Assembly: GCA_014208095.1 (NCBI GenBank)
Contig: JACHMT010000005.1
Span: 248,001 to 312,000 of the forward strand
Source: Actinospineispora eucalypti
GTDB taxonomy: Bacteria > Actinomycetota > Actinomycetes > Mycobacteriales > Pseudonocardiaceae
Direction of reading: 5' to 3'
Length of the DNA stretch: 64,000 nt
The translations under genes and the position numbers were made by a program. The notes below the pieces were generated by a model, which worked only from the letters and a program-made list of their open reading frames with translations, was not told where the DNA came from and made no database searches. Positions 49,626 to 58,349 of the stretch are shown here, in pieces (the first letter of the stretch is position 1; each line of letters begins with the position of its first letter).

Positions 49626-50891
49626 GTGCGACTGGTGAACACAAGGGGGAGGGTCAAACGGCGTGGCCTGCGGTGGGCGTCACGCCGGGAGGCCATGTTC
49701 GACCTGGCCCTGATGCTGGGTGTGCAGGCGACGCTGGTCGTGGTGCTCTGGGCGCCGCTGCACCTGCACGGGCCCGAGGGCCTGCTCATCCAGTCGGCCT
49801 GCGCGTTCTTCCTGCTGTTCCGCCGGTTGACGCCGCTGAGCGTGCTGTTCGTGATGCTGGCCAGCTCGGTCGGCATGTACTTCCTCGGGCGTTGGCAGCC
49901 CGACCTGATGGCCGGCATGGTCGGTGACCTGAACCAGGGCTGGATCGTGCTGGCCGTGCCGTTCGCGGTGTACGCCGCGCTGGCCTACAGCCCGGACCGG
50001 CGTCGCGCCTGGCTGATGATCGCGGTGATCTTCCTGGTCGCCACGCGCCCGGGCGACCCGGTGCTGCTGGAACGGTTGGTGGGGCTGGTCGTGATACTGG
50101 GCATCTCCGCGGCGCTGGGCCACTACGTGGCGAACCTGAACGAGCGGGTGCAGCGGGCCGAGCGGCAACAGCACCGGCTGGCCGAGGAGGCCAGGGCGGA
50201 GGAGCGGGTGCGGCTCGCCGCCGAGATGCACGACGTGGTCACCCACCGGGTGAGCCTGATGGTGCTGCAGGCCGGCGCGCTGGGCGTGACCGCCAAGGAC
50301 CCGGCAACCAGGGCCGCCGCCGAGGACCTGCGCGCGGCCGGTTGCCAGGCCCTCGAGGAGCTGCGCGACCTGGTCGGGGTGCTGCGCTCCTCACCGGGGG
50401 ACATGATCGAGGACACCGTGCCGCCCAGGGCCGGCGGCGAGGCGGCGCTGCCCGACTTCACCGAGCTGCTCAGCGAGTCCGAGTCGGTGGGCGTGCCGGT
50501 GCACCTGGACCAGCGGGGCAACCCGGCACTGGCCTCCCCGGTGGTGGCCCGGACCGCGTTCCGTATCGTGCAGGAGGCGTTGACCAACGTGCGCAAGCAC
50601 GCGCCGGGCGCCGCCGCCCGGGTCACCATGCGCTACGAGCCGGACCGCGTGCGCCTCACCGTGCGCAACTCGATGCCCACCCAGCGGGTGGACGCCGCGC
50701 TCACCGCCAGCGGCTCGGGGACCGGCCTGCTCGGGCTGCGCCAGCGGGTGGAGCTGGTCAGCGGCACGCTGCACGCGGGCGCCACCGAGGACGGCGGGTT
50801 CCAGGTGGACGCCACGCTGCCGGCCTACGTGCCGACCAGGGACGAACCCAGCATCCCGCCGCAGCTGCCTCGGGTACGGGGGATCGCATGA
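49626..50891 (+). CDS. Two-component sensor histidine kinase, NarL-linked type
   Basis: The 421-residue kinase has about five membrane segments in the first 170 residues (FDLALMLGVQATLVVVLWAP through LVGLVVILGISAALGHYV). A short coiled linker follows, then the HisKA_3 box AAEMHDVVTHRVSLMVLQAG, whose His is phosphorylated, and the ATPase boxes RIVQEALTNVRKHAPG and GTGLLGLRQRVEL. It lacks a large external sensor. GTG at 49626 is preferred because GAGG lies nine bases upstream; ATGs at 49599 and 49617 are in frame. It overlaps the response regulator by four bases. Confidence 0.9.
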   Translation: MRLVNTRGRVKRRGLRWASRREAMFDLALMLGVQATLVVVLWAPLHLHGPEGLLIQSACAFFLLFRRLTPLSVLFVMLASSVGMYFLGRWQPDLMAGMVGDLNQGWIVLAVPFAVYAALAYSPDRRRAWLMIAVIFLVATRPGDPVLLERLVGLVVILGISAALGHYVANLNERVQRAERQQHRLAEEARAEERVRLAAEMHDVVTHRVSLMVLQAGALGVTAKDPATRAAAEDLRAAGCQALEELRDLVGVLRSSPGDMIEDTVPPRAGGEAALPDFTELLSESESVGVPVHLDQRGNPALASPVVARTAFRIVQEALTNVRKHAPGAAARVTMRYEPDRVRLTVRNSMPTQRVDAALTASGSGTGLLGLRQRVELVSGTLHAGATEDGGFQVDATLPAYVPTRDEPSIPPQLPRVRGIA

Positions 50892-51538
50892 TCAAGGTTG
50901 TCGTGGTCGACGACGAGCCGATGGTGTGCGCCCACCTGCGCACCATCCTCGGCTCCGCGCCGGACATCGAGGTGGTGGAGGCGGCGCACGACGGCGCGGC
51001 CGGCGTGGAGGCGGTCGTGCGGCACCGCCCCAACGTGGTGCTGATGGACCTGCGCATGCCCGGCGTGGACGGGCTCACCGCGATCACCCGGATCGCCGCG
51101 CTGCCCGAGCCGCCCTCGGTGGTCGCGCTCACCACCTTCGACGCCGACCAGTACGTGATCCGGGCGCTGCGCGCCGGGGCGGCCGGATTCCTGGTCAAGT
51201 CGACCCCGCCGGAGGACCTGATCGGCCTGGTCCGGGTGGCCGCGGACGGGCACACCGTGCTCTCCCCGGCGGCGGCGCGGCGGCTGGTGGCCGCCTCCTC
51301 GGACGAGCACGCCAACCGGGACCGGGCGGTCGCACTCATCCAGGAGCTGACCGACCGGGAGACCGACGTGCTGACCTGCCTCGGCGAGGGGCTGTCCAAC
51401 GCCCAGATCGCCAAGCGGCTGTTCCTGTCGGAGACCACGGTGAAGGGCTACGTGTCCCGCATCCTGGTCAAGCTGGAGTGCGAGAACCGCACCCAGGCCG
51501 GCCTCTGCGCCTACGACGCCGGCCTGGTCACCCGCTGA
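50888..51538 (+). CDS. NarL/LuxR-family response regulator
   Basis: The 216-residue regulator has the receiver domain (VVVDDEPMVCAHLRTILGSA, phospho-Asp in VVLMDLRMPGVDG, Lys in GFLVKSTPP) and a C-terminal LuxR helix-turn-helix (LTDRETDVLTCLGEGLSNAQ, then KRLFLSETTVKGYVSRILVK). It is coupled to the kinase by an ATGA overlap. The stop is followed directly by a 46-bp palindrome that separates it from the convergent lipoprotein gene. The target genes are unknown. Confidence 0.93.
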   Translation: MIKVVVVDDEPMVCAHLRTILGSAPDIEVVEAAHDGAAGVEAVVRHRPNVVLMDLRMPGVDGLTAITRIAALPEPPSVVALTTFDADQYVIRALRAGAAGFLVKSTPPEDLIGLVRVAADGHTVLSPAAARRLVAASSDEHANRDRAVALIQELTDRETDVLTCLGEGLSNAQIAKRLFLSETTVKGYVSRILVKLECENRTQAGLCAYDAGLVTR

Positions 51539-51584
51539 CCCGTGAGTGGCGGGTGTGGCTATGGCCACACTCGCCACTCACGGG
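51539..51584. repeat. 46-bp palindromic repeat between convergent genes
   Basis: CCCGTGAGTGGCGGGTGTGG pairs with the matching right arm ending CGCCACTCACGGG. Its length matches the copy inside the CoxM-type gene (4192-4237) and the sequences are closely related. Here it sits between two convergent stops (51538 and 51589), where it could act as a bidirectional terminator. Confidence 0.85.
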
Positions 51585-51588
51585 TAGC

Positions 51589-52401
51589 TCAGTCGTTGCC
51601 GTTGGTGATGTCGATCGAGCCGGCCCCGGTGGACGCGTCGATCTTGTGCGGCGAGGCGTTGTCCTGCTGCACCTCCACCTCCGGGCGGCCGGCGCTGGTG
51701 TCGGTGCGCACCGCGTAGCGCACGCCGGCGGGCACCTGGATGTCCACGCCGCCGGCCTTGGTGACCGCCTTCACCTGGTCCGGGGCCTCGCGGAACTGAA
51801 GGTCCACCCCGCCGGAGTGGGTCTGCGCGGTGACCGCCTTGCTGCGCAGGTCCTTGCCGTCCACCCCGCCGGAGTGGGTGTTGGCGGTGACCGTGCCGGC
51901 CATGCCGGCCAGGTCGATGCCGCCGGCCCGGGTGTTCAGGTCCAGGTTGGTGCCGGCCGGGACGCGGATCTCCCAGCCCACCTGGCAGCGCCGGTTCACC
52001 ACGCTGGTCTGCTCCGGGCAGCCGTCGTTGCGCAGGTTGAGCGTGTCACCGGTGACGTTGTGGCTGGTGGTGGGCTTGCTGTCGGTGTAGACCAGCGTTT
52101 CGGTGACCGAGATCGGGCCGTCCCCGGCCGCCACCGACACCTTCCCGGCCTTCCCCTCCAGGTGCAGCTGGGCCACCTTGTCGGTGATCTCGTAGCGGTT
52201 GGTCTCGGTGTGCGCGCCGGCAGTGCCGTCCGTCGAGGTGCCGTCCGAGGAGTTGGAGGAGGTGGAGCTGGAGTTGTTCTGGCTGATGCTGCCCTCGTCG
52301 TTGCACGCGGAGAGGCCGAGCACGGCCAGCGCGACCAGCGCGGGGGCGAAACGGCGGGGGAACGGGCGGGGAACCGGCGGCTTCGGGGTCACGCGCGGCA
52401 T
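51589..52401 (-). CDS. DUF4097-like beta-helix lipoprotein
   Basis: The 270-residue protein has a signal peptide with lipobox VLGLSACN, then a Ser/Asn/Thr-rich linker. A repetitive beta domain follows, with recurring SGGVD and AGGVD/AGGID turns (NTHSGGVDGKDLRSKA, QTHSGGVDLQFREA), typical of DUF4097/putative adhesin proteins with short beta-helical rungs. It would sit on the outer face of the cell membrane. Function is unknown. ATG at 52401. Confidence 0.8.
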   Translation of the reverse strand: MPRVTPKPPVPRPFPRRFAPALVALAVLGLSACNDEGSISQNNSSSTSSNSSDGTSTDGTAGAHTETNRYEITDKVAQLHLEGKAGKVSVAAGDGPISVTETLVYTDSKPTTSHNVTGDTLNLRNDGCPEQTSVVNRRCQVGWEIRVPAGTNLDLNTRAGGIDLAGMAGTVTANTHSGGVDGKDLRSKAVTAQTHSGGVDLQFREAPDQVKAVTKAGGVDIQVPAGVRYAVRTDTSAGRPEVEVQQDNASPHKIDASTGAGSIDITNGND

Positions 52402-52471
52402 TAAACCGCGGCCACGGGGGTGGCCCGCCAGGGCATTAAGGTGGGCTGATCTCGAGTACCTGGAGGACGAC

Positions 52472-53152
52472 GTGAGCGAGCTGACCGGGCAGACCATCGG
52501 CGTGCTGGGCGGCACCGGCCCGCAGGGCAAGGGCCTGGCGCTGCGCTGGGCCAGGGCCGGGCTGAAGGTGGTCATCGGCTCGCGCAGCGCCGAGCGCGCC
52601 GAGCAGGCCGCCGCCGAGCTGGCCGAACAGGCCGGGCTGGCCGGGTCCGACCTGGTGAGCGGCGCGGACAACGCCGGCTGCGCGGCCGCCGCCGACCTGG
52701 TGCTGGTCGCGGTGCCCTGGGAGGGCCACGACGCGCTGCTCACCTCGCTGCGTGAGCAGCTGGCCGGCAAGATCGTGATCGACTGCGTGAACCCGCTCGG
52801 CTTCGACAAGCAGGGGCCGTTCCCGCTGCGGGTCGAGGAGGGCAGCGCGGCGCAGCAGGCCGAGGCGCTGCTGCCGGACTCCCGGGTCACCGCCGCGTTC
52901 CACCACGTCTCCGCCGTCACCCTGGCCGACCTTTCGGTGGAGAAGATCGACCTGGACGTGCTGGTGCTCGGCGACGACCGCGAGGCCACCGACCAGGTCC
53001 GCGCGCTGGCCGACACCATCCCCGGGGTGCGCGGGGTGTTCGGCGGGCGGCTGCGCAACGCCGGGCAGGTGGAGGCGCTCACCGCCAACCTGATCGCGAT
53101 CAACCGCCGCTACAAGACGCACGCGGGCATCCGGATCACCGACCTGCCGTGA
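52472..53152 (+). CDS. NADPH-dependent F420 reductase
   Basis: The 226-residue Rossmann protein matches Fno/NpdG: IGVLGGTGPQGKGLALRWA for NADPH binding, VVIGSRSAERAEQAAAEL, LVLVAVPWEGHDALL, IDCVNPLGFDKQGPF, FHHVSAVTLADL and a C-terminal AINRRYKTHAGIRITDL. It passes hydride between NADPH and coenzyme F420, a cofactor of actinobacteria. GTG at 52472 follows GGAGG by five bases. It overlaps the next gene by four bases. Confidence 0.9.
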   Translation: MSELTGQTIGVLGGTGPQGKGLALRWARAGLKVVIGSRSAERAEQAAAELAEQAGLAGSDLVSGADNAGCAAAADLVLVAVPWEGHDALLTSLREQLAGKIVIDCVNPLGFDKQGPFPLRVEEGSAAQQAEALLPDSRVTAAFHHVSAVTLADLSVEKIDLDVLVLGDDREATDQVRALADTIPGVRGVFGGRLRNAGQVEALTANLIAINRRYKTHAGIRITDLP

Positions 53153-53943
53153 CGGCCCGGGCGCTGGCCGACGACCTGGGCGAGCCGGTCGGGCTGGCCG
53201 GCGCCCCCGAGCGGGTGGTCTCCCTGGTGCCGTCGATCACCGAGGCGGTCGCGCTGAGCGTGCCGGGGGTGCTGGCCGGGGCCACCGACTACTGCATCCA
53301 TCCGGCCGGGCTGGACGTGGCGCGGGTGGGCGGCTCGAAGTACCCGGACCTGGACGCCGCGCGGGCCACCCGGCCGGACCTGGTGCTGGCGAACGCCGAG
53401 GAGAACCGCCCGGAGGACGTGGCCGCGCTGCGGGCCGAGGGCATCCCGGTGTGGGTGACCGAGGCGGCCGCCACCGTCCCGGTCGGGCTGCGCTCGATGC
53501 GCAAGCTGTTGACCGGGGCGTTCGGCGTGGACCCGGGTTGGTTGGCCGCCGCCGAGCGGGAGTGGGCCGGCCCGCCGCCCCGGGTGTGGGCGACCGCGAT
53601 CGTGCCGGTGTGGCGCCGGCCCTGGGTGCTGGTGGGCCGGGACACCTTCGCCGGCGACGTGCTGGGCCGGCTGGGCGTGGCCAACGCCTACGCCGGGCAC
53701 GCCGACCGCTACCCCCGGCCACCCCTGGCCGAGCTGACCGCGCTGCTCGAGGCCCGGCGCGCGGACCTGGTGGCCCTGCCCGACGAGCCCTACCCGTTCC
53801 ACCCGGGGGACGGCCCGGAGGCGTTCCCGGGCGCCCGGTGCGCGTTCCTGGACGGCCGGCTGCTCACCTGGTGCGGCCCCTCCCTGGTGGGTGCCCGCGC
53901 GAAGCTGCTGGCCCAGCTCGGCGCATCGTCGGCCCGAACCTGA
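53149..53943 (+). CDS. Helical-backbone metal receptor (BtuF/FhuD-like) without a signal peptide
   Basis: The 264-residue protein has the class III binding-protein fold: RVVSLVPSITEAVALSVPGV, CIHPAGLDVARVGGSKYPDL, DLVLANAEENRPEDVAALRA and IPVWVTEAA. Such proteins usually bind cobalamin or siderophores outside the cell, but this one has no signal sequence, so it appears cytoplasmic. It is translationally coupled (GTGA) to the F420 reductase gene, which is unusual company for an uptake protein. A corrinoid- or haem-binding role inside the cell is possible. Confidence 0.78.
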   Translation: MTARALADDLGEPVGLAGAPERVVSLVPSITEAVALSVPGVLAGATDYCIHPAGLDVARVGGSKYPDLDAARATRPDLVLANAEENRPEDVAALRAEGIPVWVTEAAATVPVGLRSMRKLLTGAFGVDPGWLAAAEREWAGPPPRVWATAIVPVWRRPWVLVGRDTFAGDVLGRLGVANAYAGHADRYPRPPLAELTALLEARRADLVALPDEPYPFHPGDGPEAFPGARCAFLDGRLLTWCGPSLVGARAKLLAQLGASSART

Positions 53944-53963
53944 CGCGGGGTCGTGGCTGGGGG

Positions 53964-54026
53964 TGATCGTCGTCCGTGGCGATTGAGCCCCGAATTTCGA
54001 CGCCGAACCGCCGGAGACAGCGATCA
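53964..54026. repeat. 63-bp dispersed hairpin repeat, copy 1
   Basis: The unit begins TGATCG and ends CGATCA, with inner arms around GTGGCG and CGCC. It is about 76% identical to a 63-bp unit of the same length at 59996-60058. It lies between the BtuF-like stop and the convergent small gene. Confidence 0.7.
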
Positions 54027-54027
54027 G

Positions 54028-54273
54028 CTAGAGCTCGATGCCGGGCTTGTCCCCGCCCTTGCCCTTACCTTTGCCTTTCCCCTTGCCCTTACCTTTCCCC
54101 TTACCTTTTCCCTCGCCCTTTCCGTCGTCGTCGGCGGCGAGCAACTGGGTGGCGGAAGCGGCGGTGGACACGGCCGGTGCCTGGGCCGTCGCCGGATCGG
54201 TCACCTGAAGCTGGGCAGCGCCGGGGACAACGAGCGCGGCCAGCGCGATGACGACTACGGCGAACCTGGTCAC
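54028..54273 (-). CDS. Small secreted protein with a Gly-Lys repeat tail
   Basis: The 81-residue protein has a signal peptide (FAVVVIALAALVVPGAAQL) and then a short Ala/Thr linker. A block of alternating Gly-Lys follows (about ten GK pairs, residues 52-73), ending GGDKPGIEL. The repeat is encoded by a pyrimidine-rich tract on the + strand. The product would be strongly basic. GTG at 54273 follows GGAGGG. No family is recognised; it may bind cell-wall acidic polymers or nucleic acid. Confidence 0.6.
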   Translation of the reverse strand: MTRFAVVVIALAALVVPGAAQLQVTDPATAQAPAVSTAASATQLLAADDDGKGEGKGKGKGKGKGKGKGKGKGGDKPGIEL

Positions 54274-54360
54274 GAGCCCTCCACGGGTTCAAAAGGATCT
54301 TGCCTCTGATCGAACCAGTGCCCGCGCGGGTAGGGGAGGGGAATCACCCGATCCGGGTGC

Positions 54361-55344
54361 TCAACCGGCCAGGCGGTCGGTGGTTTTCACCAGTGCGTCC
54401 TGGATGCCCGGCTCGTTGAATGCGTGGCCGGCGTCGTCGACCACGATCAGCTCGGAGTTCGGCCAGGCCCGGTGCAGTTCCCAGGCGGTGCGCATGGGCG
54501 TGCACACGTCGTAGCGGCCCTGCACGATGACGCCGGGGATGCCGGCCAGCTGGGCCGCGTTCCGCAGCAGCTCACCCTCGGCGAGGAAACCGGTGTGCCG
54601 CATGTAGTGGTTCTCGATCCGGGCGAACGCCAGGGCGAAGTCCGGCTGGGTGAACGCGTCGGCCACCGAGGGCCGGGGGAGCAGGGTGATCGTGGCGCCC
54701 TCCCAGGCGCTCCAGGCCACCGCCGCCCGCCCGGCCACCGCCGGGTCCGGGTCGTGCAGCAGCCGGTGGTAGCCGCCGATGATGGCCACCGCGCCGGCGG
54801 TGTGCAGCTCCCGGGGCAGCGGGGCCAGGAACTCCGCCCAGCGGTCCGGGAAGATCGCCTGCGCGCCGCCGCCGTAGTACCAGTCCAGCTCCCACTCGCG
54901 CAGCGTGAAGATGCCGCGCAGGACCAGCTCGGTGACCGTCTCCGGGTGCCGCAGTGCGTAGGCCAGCGCCAGCGTGGAGCCCCAGGAACCGCCGAACAGC
55001 ATCCACCGGTCGATGCCCAGGTGGCCGCGCAGCCGGTCCAGGTCGGCGACCAGGTGGGCGGTGGTGTTGGCCCGCAGCGCGGAGCGCGCCACGCCCGGGT
55101 CGGGGTCGCCGGCGTTCGGGGTGCTGCGGCCGCAGCCGCGCTGGTCCACCAGCACCACCCGGTACCGGGCCGGGTCGAACGCGCGGCGGTGGTCCGGTTT
55201 GCAGCCGCCGCCCGGGCCGCCGTGCAGGAAGACCACCGGTTTGCCGTCCGGGTTGCCGCAGCACTCCCAGTGCAGCCGGTGGCCGTCGCCGACGTCCAAC
55301 ACGCCCTGCTCGTACGGCTCGATCGGCGGATAGCAATCGCGCAT
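54361..55344 (-). CDS. pip: Prolyl aminopeptidase (proline iminopeptidase)
   Basis: The 327-residue S33 peptidase has the classic motifs: VFLHGGPGGGCKPDHRRAFD for the oxyanion hole, VLVDQRGCGRSTPN, the nucleophile elbow LFGGSWGSTLALAYA, and the catalytic His in VVDDAGHAFNEPG. GVIVQGRYDVCTP carries the acid. It removes N-terminal proline from peptides in the cytoplasm. Length matches the family. ATG at 55344. Confidence 0.92.
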   Translation of the reverse strand: MRDCYPPIEPYEQGVLDVGDGHRLHWECCGNPDGKPVVFLHGGPGGGCKPDHRRAFDPARYRVVLVDQRGCGRSTPNAGDPDPGVARSALRANTTAHLVADLDRLRGHLGIDRWMLFGGSWGSTLALAYALRHPETVTELVLRGIFTLREWELDWYYGGGAQAIFPDRWAEFLAPLPRELHTAGAVAIIGGYHRLLHDPDPAVAGRAAVAWSAWEGATITLLPRPSVADAFTQPDFALAFARIENHYMRHTGFLAEGELLRNAAQLAGIPGVIVQGRYDVCTPMRTAWELHRAWPNSELIVVDDAGHAFNEPGIQDALVKTTDRLAG

Positions 55345-55479
55345 ACGCGGACGCTATCTATCAAGGTTGGGAGTCTCCGCGCGGGCACGGGGTCGCCGCG
55401 CCCGCGCGGGACAGCTAGGGGGGTGCTCCGGGGTTATCGCCGGGCCGAGGGCCGGCGTTGCACCCGGGCACCCGGATTC

Positions 55480-56352
55480 TCAGGAGTAGGAATGCTCCGG
55501 GTCGGGGTAGGCGCCGTCGCGCACCTCGGCGCCGAACTCCTGGGCGGCCCGCAGCAGCTCGTCGCCCAGGTTGGCGTACCGCTTGACGAACCTCGGCGTG
55601 CGGCCCCGGTTCAGCCCGGCCATGTCCTGCCAGACCAGCACCTGCGCGTCGCAGTCCGGCCCGGCGCCGATGCCGATGGTGGGGATGTGCAGCTCGGCGG
55701 TGACCCGTTTGGCCACGTCGGCCGGCACCATCTCCAGCACCGCCGCGAACGCCCCGGCCCCCTGCATCGCCAGCGCGTCCGCGATCAGCGCCTCGCCGCT
55801 CTCGCCCCGGCCCTGCACGCGGTAGCCGCCGATGGTGTGCTCGCTCTGCGGGGTGAAACCGAGGTGCGCCATCACCGGGATGCCCGCGCCGACCAGCGCC
55901 TCGGCCTGCGGGGCGAACCGGCGACCGCCTTCGAGCTTGACCGCGTGCGCGCCGCCCTCCTTGAGGAAGCGGGTGGCGGTCTCCAGCGCCTGGGCCGGTC
56001 CGACCTGGTAGCTGCCGAAGGGCAGGTCGGCCACCACCAGTGCCCGTTTCGTCGCCCGCACCACGGCCCGGACCAGCGGCAACATCTCGTCGACGGTGAT
56101 CGGCAGGGTGCTGTCGTAGCCGTACACGTTGTTCGCGGCGGAGTCGCCGACCAGCAGTACCGGGATGCCGGCCTGGTCGAAGATCTCGGCGGCGTAGGTG
56201 TCGTAGGCGGTGAGCATCGGCCAGCGCTCGCCGCGTTCCTTGAACGCGCGCAGTTGCGGAATCCGGACCCGTTTCACCGGGGCGGTGGGCGTCTCGGCTG
56301 GTCCGGTGCGGTAGGGCGCGAGCTGCTCGGGCCCCGCTGCGGGTGACGTCAT
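55480..56352 (-). CDS. panB: 3-methyl-2-oxobutanoate hydroxymethyltransferase
   Basis: The 290-residue TIM-barrel enzyme has PMLTAYDTYAAEIFDQAGIP, LLVGDSAANNVYGYD, VVADLPFGSYQ, AVKLEGGRRFAPQ, VMAHLGFTPQSEH, and TIGIGAGPDCDAQVLVWQDM. It makes ketopantoate, the first step of pantothenate and coenzyme A synthesis. ATG at 56352 gives a normal length; an in-frame extension to 56469 has no support. It lies downstream of nadE on the same strand, 136 bases away. In Mycobacterium panB also lies next to caeA and glnA2. Confidence 0.93.
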   Translation of the reverse strand: MTSPAAGPEQLAPYRTGPAETPTAPVKRVRIPQLRAFKERGERWPMLTAYDTYAAEIFDQAGIPVLLVGDSAANNVYGYDSTLPITVDEMLPLVRAVVRATKRALVVADLPFGSYQVGPAQALETATRFLKEGGAHAVKLEGGRRFAPQAEALVGAGIPVMAHLGFTPQSEHTIGGYRVQGRGESGEALIADALAMQGAGAFAAVLEMVPADVAKRVTAELHIPTIGIGAGPDCDAQVLVWQDMAGLNRGRTPRFVKRYANLGDELLRAAQEFGAEVRDGAYPDPEHSYS

Positions 56353-56487
56353 CGTCAACCGTCCTTCCCTCGAGGCCCGCCTGGCGGGTCCCCGGGTCGT
56401 CTCCGGCTTGGTGCGCACCAGCGTCGCACCCGATACGGCCGAACGGGCCACACCTGCGACGAGCCTCACAACGTGGCGGAAGGCACC

Positions 56488-58221
56488 CTAGGGGCGGCGT
56501 TCCCGCCAGCCGTTGGTGATGGGCAGCCGGCGGTCCCGGCCGAACGCCCGGAAGCTGATCTTGGTGCCCGGCGGGTACTGGCGCCGCTTGTACTCGGCCC
56601 GGTCCACCATCCGGACGATCTCCTCCACCAGGGACGCGTCGAACCCGGCGGCGAGCAGCGCGGTGAATCCCCGGTCGGCCTCCACGTACTCGTCCAGGAT
56701 CCGGTCCAGCAGGTCGTAGTCGGGCAGCGAGTCGGTGTCCAGCTGGCCCGGCCGCAGCTCGGCCGAGGGCGGCTTGGTGATCGAGTTCGGCGGGATCGGC
56801 GGCGTCTCGCCGCGCCGCTCCGCCTCCGCGTTGCGCCACCGGGCCAGCCGGAAGACCAGCGTCTTCGGCACGTCCTTGATCGGCGCGAAGCCGCCGACCG
56901 CGTCCCCGTAGATGGTGGAGTAGCCGACCGCCAGCTCGGACTTGTTGCCGGTGGCCAGCACCAGGTGCCCGTGCGCGTTGGACAGCGCCATCAGCGTCAC
57001 GCCCCGGCAGCGGGCCTGCACGTTCTCCTCGGCCAGCCCGGACAGGGCCAGCTGCTTGACGAACACGTCCACCATGTCGCCGATCGGTTGCACGGAGTAG
57101 TGCAGCCCGGTGCGACCGGCCAGGTCGGCGGCGTCGTTGCGGGAGTGCTCGGAGGAGTACCCGGACGGCATGGAGACCCCGTAGACCGAGTCCGCGCCCA
57201 GGGCGTCCACGGACAGGGCCGCGACCAGCGCGGAGTCGATCCCGCCGGAGAGCCCGAGCACCACCGAGCGGAAGCCGTTCTTGTGCACGTAGTCGCGCAG
57301 GCCGGTGACCAGCGCGCCCCATACCTCGGCCTCCTCGGCGAGCGGCTCGGCCAGCTCGCCCGCCTCGACGTCCGGGACCGCCGGCAGCGGGTGCTCGGAG
57401 AGGACCACCCGGTCCACCCGGAACCCGGCCACCCCGTCGCGTCCGCGCCACGAGCTTCCCGGCAGCTGCAGGTCCAGCACCAGCAGCCGCTCCACGAACT
57501 GGGGCGCCCGGGCCAGCAGCTCGCCCGTGGCGGAGACCACCATCGAGTCGCCGTCGAAGACCAGCTCGTCCTGGCCGCCGATCAGGTTGCAGTAGGCCAG
57601 CGCCGCGCCGGCCTCGGCGGCGCGCCTGGCCACCAGGGGCAGCCGCTGGTCGTCCTTGTTCCGCTCGTAGGGGGAGGCGTTGGGGGAGAGCACCAGGTCC
57701 ACGCCGAGCTCGCCGAGCGCGGCCACCGGACCGCCGTCCTGCCAGATGTCCTCGCAGATCACCAGGCCGATGTCCACCCCGGCCAGCCGGACCACGGCCA
57801 GCGAACCGCCGGGCTTGAAGTACCGCCGCTCGTCGAAGACCCCGTAGTTGGGCAGGTGGTGCTTGTACTGCGTGGCCGCCGCCCGGCCGCCGTGCAGCAG
57901 GGCGGCCGCGTTGCGCGGGCCGCCGCCCGGCTCGCCGGGGTCCGCGCCCAGGTAGCCGGCCACCGCGAGCAGCTCCGCGCAGCCCGCCTCGGCGAGCCGG
58001 ACGGCCAGCCGGTCCAGCGCGGCCAGCGAGGCGGCCTGGAAGGACTCGCGCAGCGCCAGGTCCTCCACCGGGTAACCGGTGAGCGCCATCTCCGGCAGGA
58101 CGACGGCGTGCGCGCCGGCCTCGGCCGCCCGCCGGCACCAGTCGACGATCTTGTCCGCGTTGCCGGTGAGGTCCCCGACGCAGGTGTCCATCTGAGCCAA
58201 CGCGATCCGCAGGTGGGCCAT
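56488..58221 (-). CDS. nadE: Glutamine-dependent NAD+ synthetase
   Basis: The 577-residue enzyme has an N-terminal nitrilase-type glutaminase with the catalytic Glu in VVLPEMALTGYP, Lys in TQYKHHLPNYGVFDE and Cys in IGLVICEDIWQDGG. A C-terminal synthetase follows: VLGLSGGIDSALVAALSV for the ATP pyrophosphatase loop, and ATGNKSELAVGYSTIYGD. It amidates deamido-NAD using glutamine-derived ammonia. ATG at 58221 (MAHLRIALAQMD) is the natural start; the frame is open to 58239. Confidence 0.94.
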   Translation of the reverse strand: MAHLRIALAQMDTCVGDLTGNADKIVDWCRRAAEAGAHAVVLPEMALTGYPVEDLALRESFQAASLAALDRLAVRLAEAGCAELLAVAGYLGADPGEPGGGPRNAAALLHGGRAAATQYKHHLPNYGVFDERRYFKPGGSLAVVRLAGVDIGLVICEDIWQDGGPVAALGELGVDLVLSPNASPYERNKDDQRLPLVARRAAEAGAALAYCNLIGGQDELVFDGDSMVVSATGELLARAPQFVERLLVLDLQLPGSSWRGRDGVAGFRVDRVVLSEHPLPAVPDVEAGELAEPLAEEAEVWGALVTGLRDYVHKNGFRSVVLGLSGGIDSALVAALSVDALGADSVYGVSMPSGYSSEHSRNDAADLAGRTGLHYSVQPIGDMVDVFVKQLALSGLAEENVQARCRGVTLMALSNAHGHLVLATGNKSELAVGYSTIYGDAVGGFAPIKDVPKTLVFRLARWRNAEAERRGETPPIPPNSITKPPSAELRPGQLDTDSLPDYDLLDRILDEYVEADRGFTALLAAGFDASLVEEIVRMVDRAEYKRRQYPPGTKISFRAFGRDRRLPITNGWRERRP

Positions 58222-58349
58222 GGCTCCATCATCGCGCACCCGGTCGGCCTACACCGCCGACCCACGTTCGGGCCAGCGGGTCAGCCAGGCGCGCCGGTAA
58301 CTGACCCGCGGTTTCACCCCCGTCGACGGGCAGGGCAGACTGTCGGGCG

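Noticed and set aside
51539..51584. Operator for the response regulator
   Set aside because: Its position between two convergent stops and the matching copy inside a coding gene fit a dispersed repeat better than a regulatory site.
56353..56469. N-terminal extension of PanB
   Set aside because: The added residues are Arg-rich with no family match; ATG 56352 gives the normal length.
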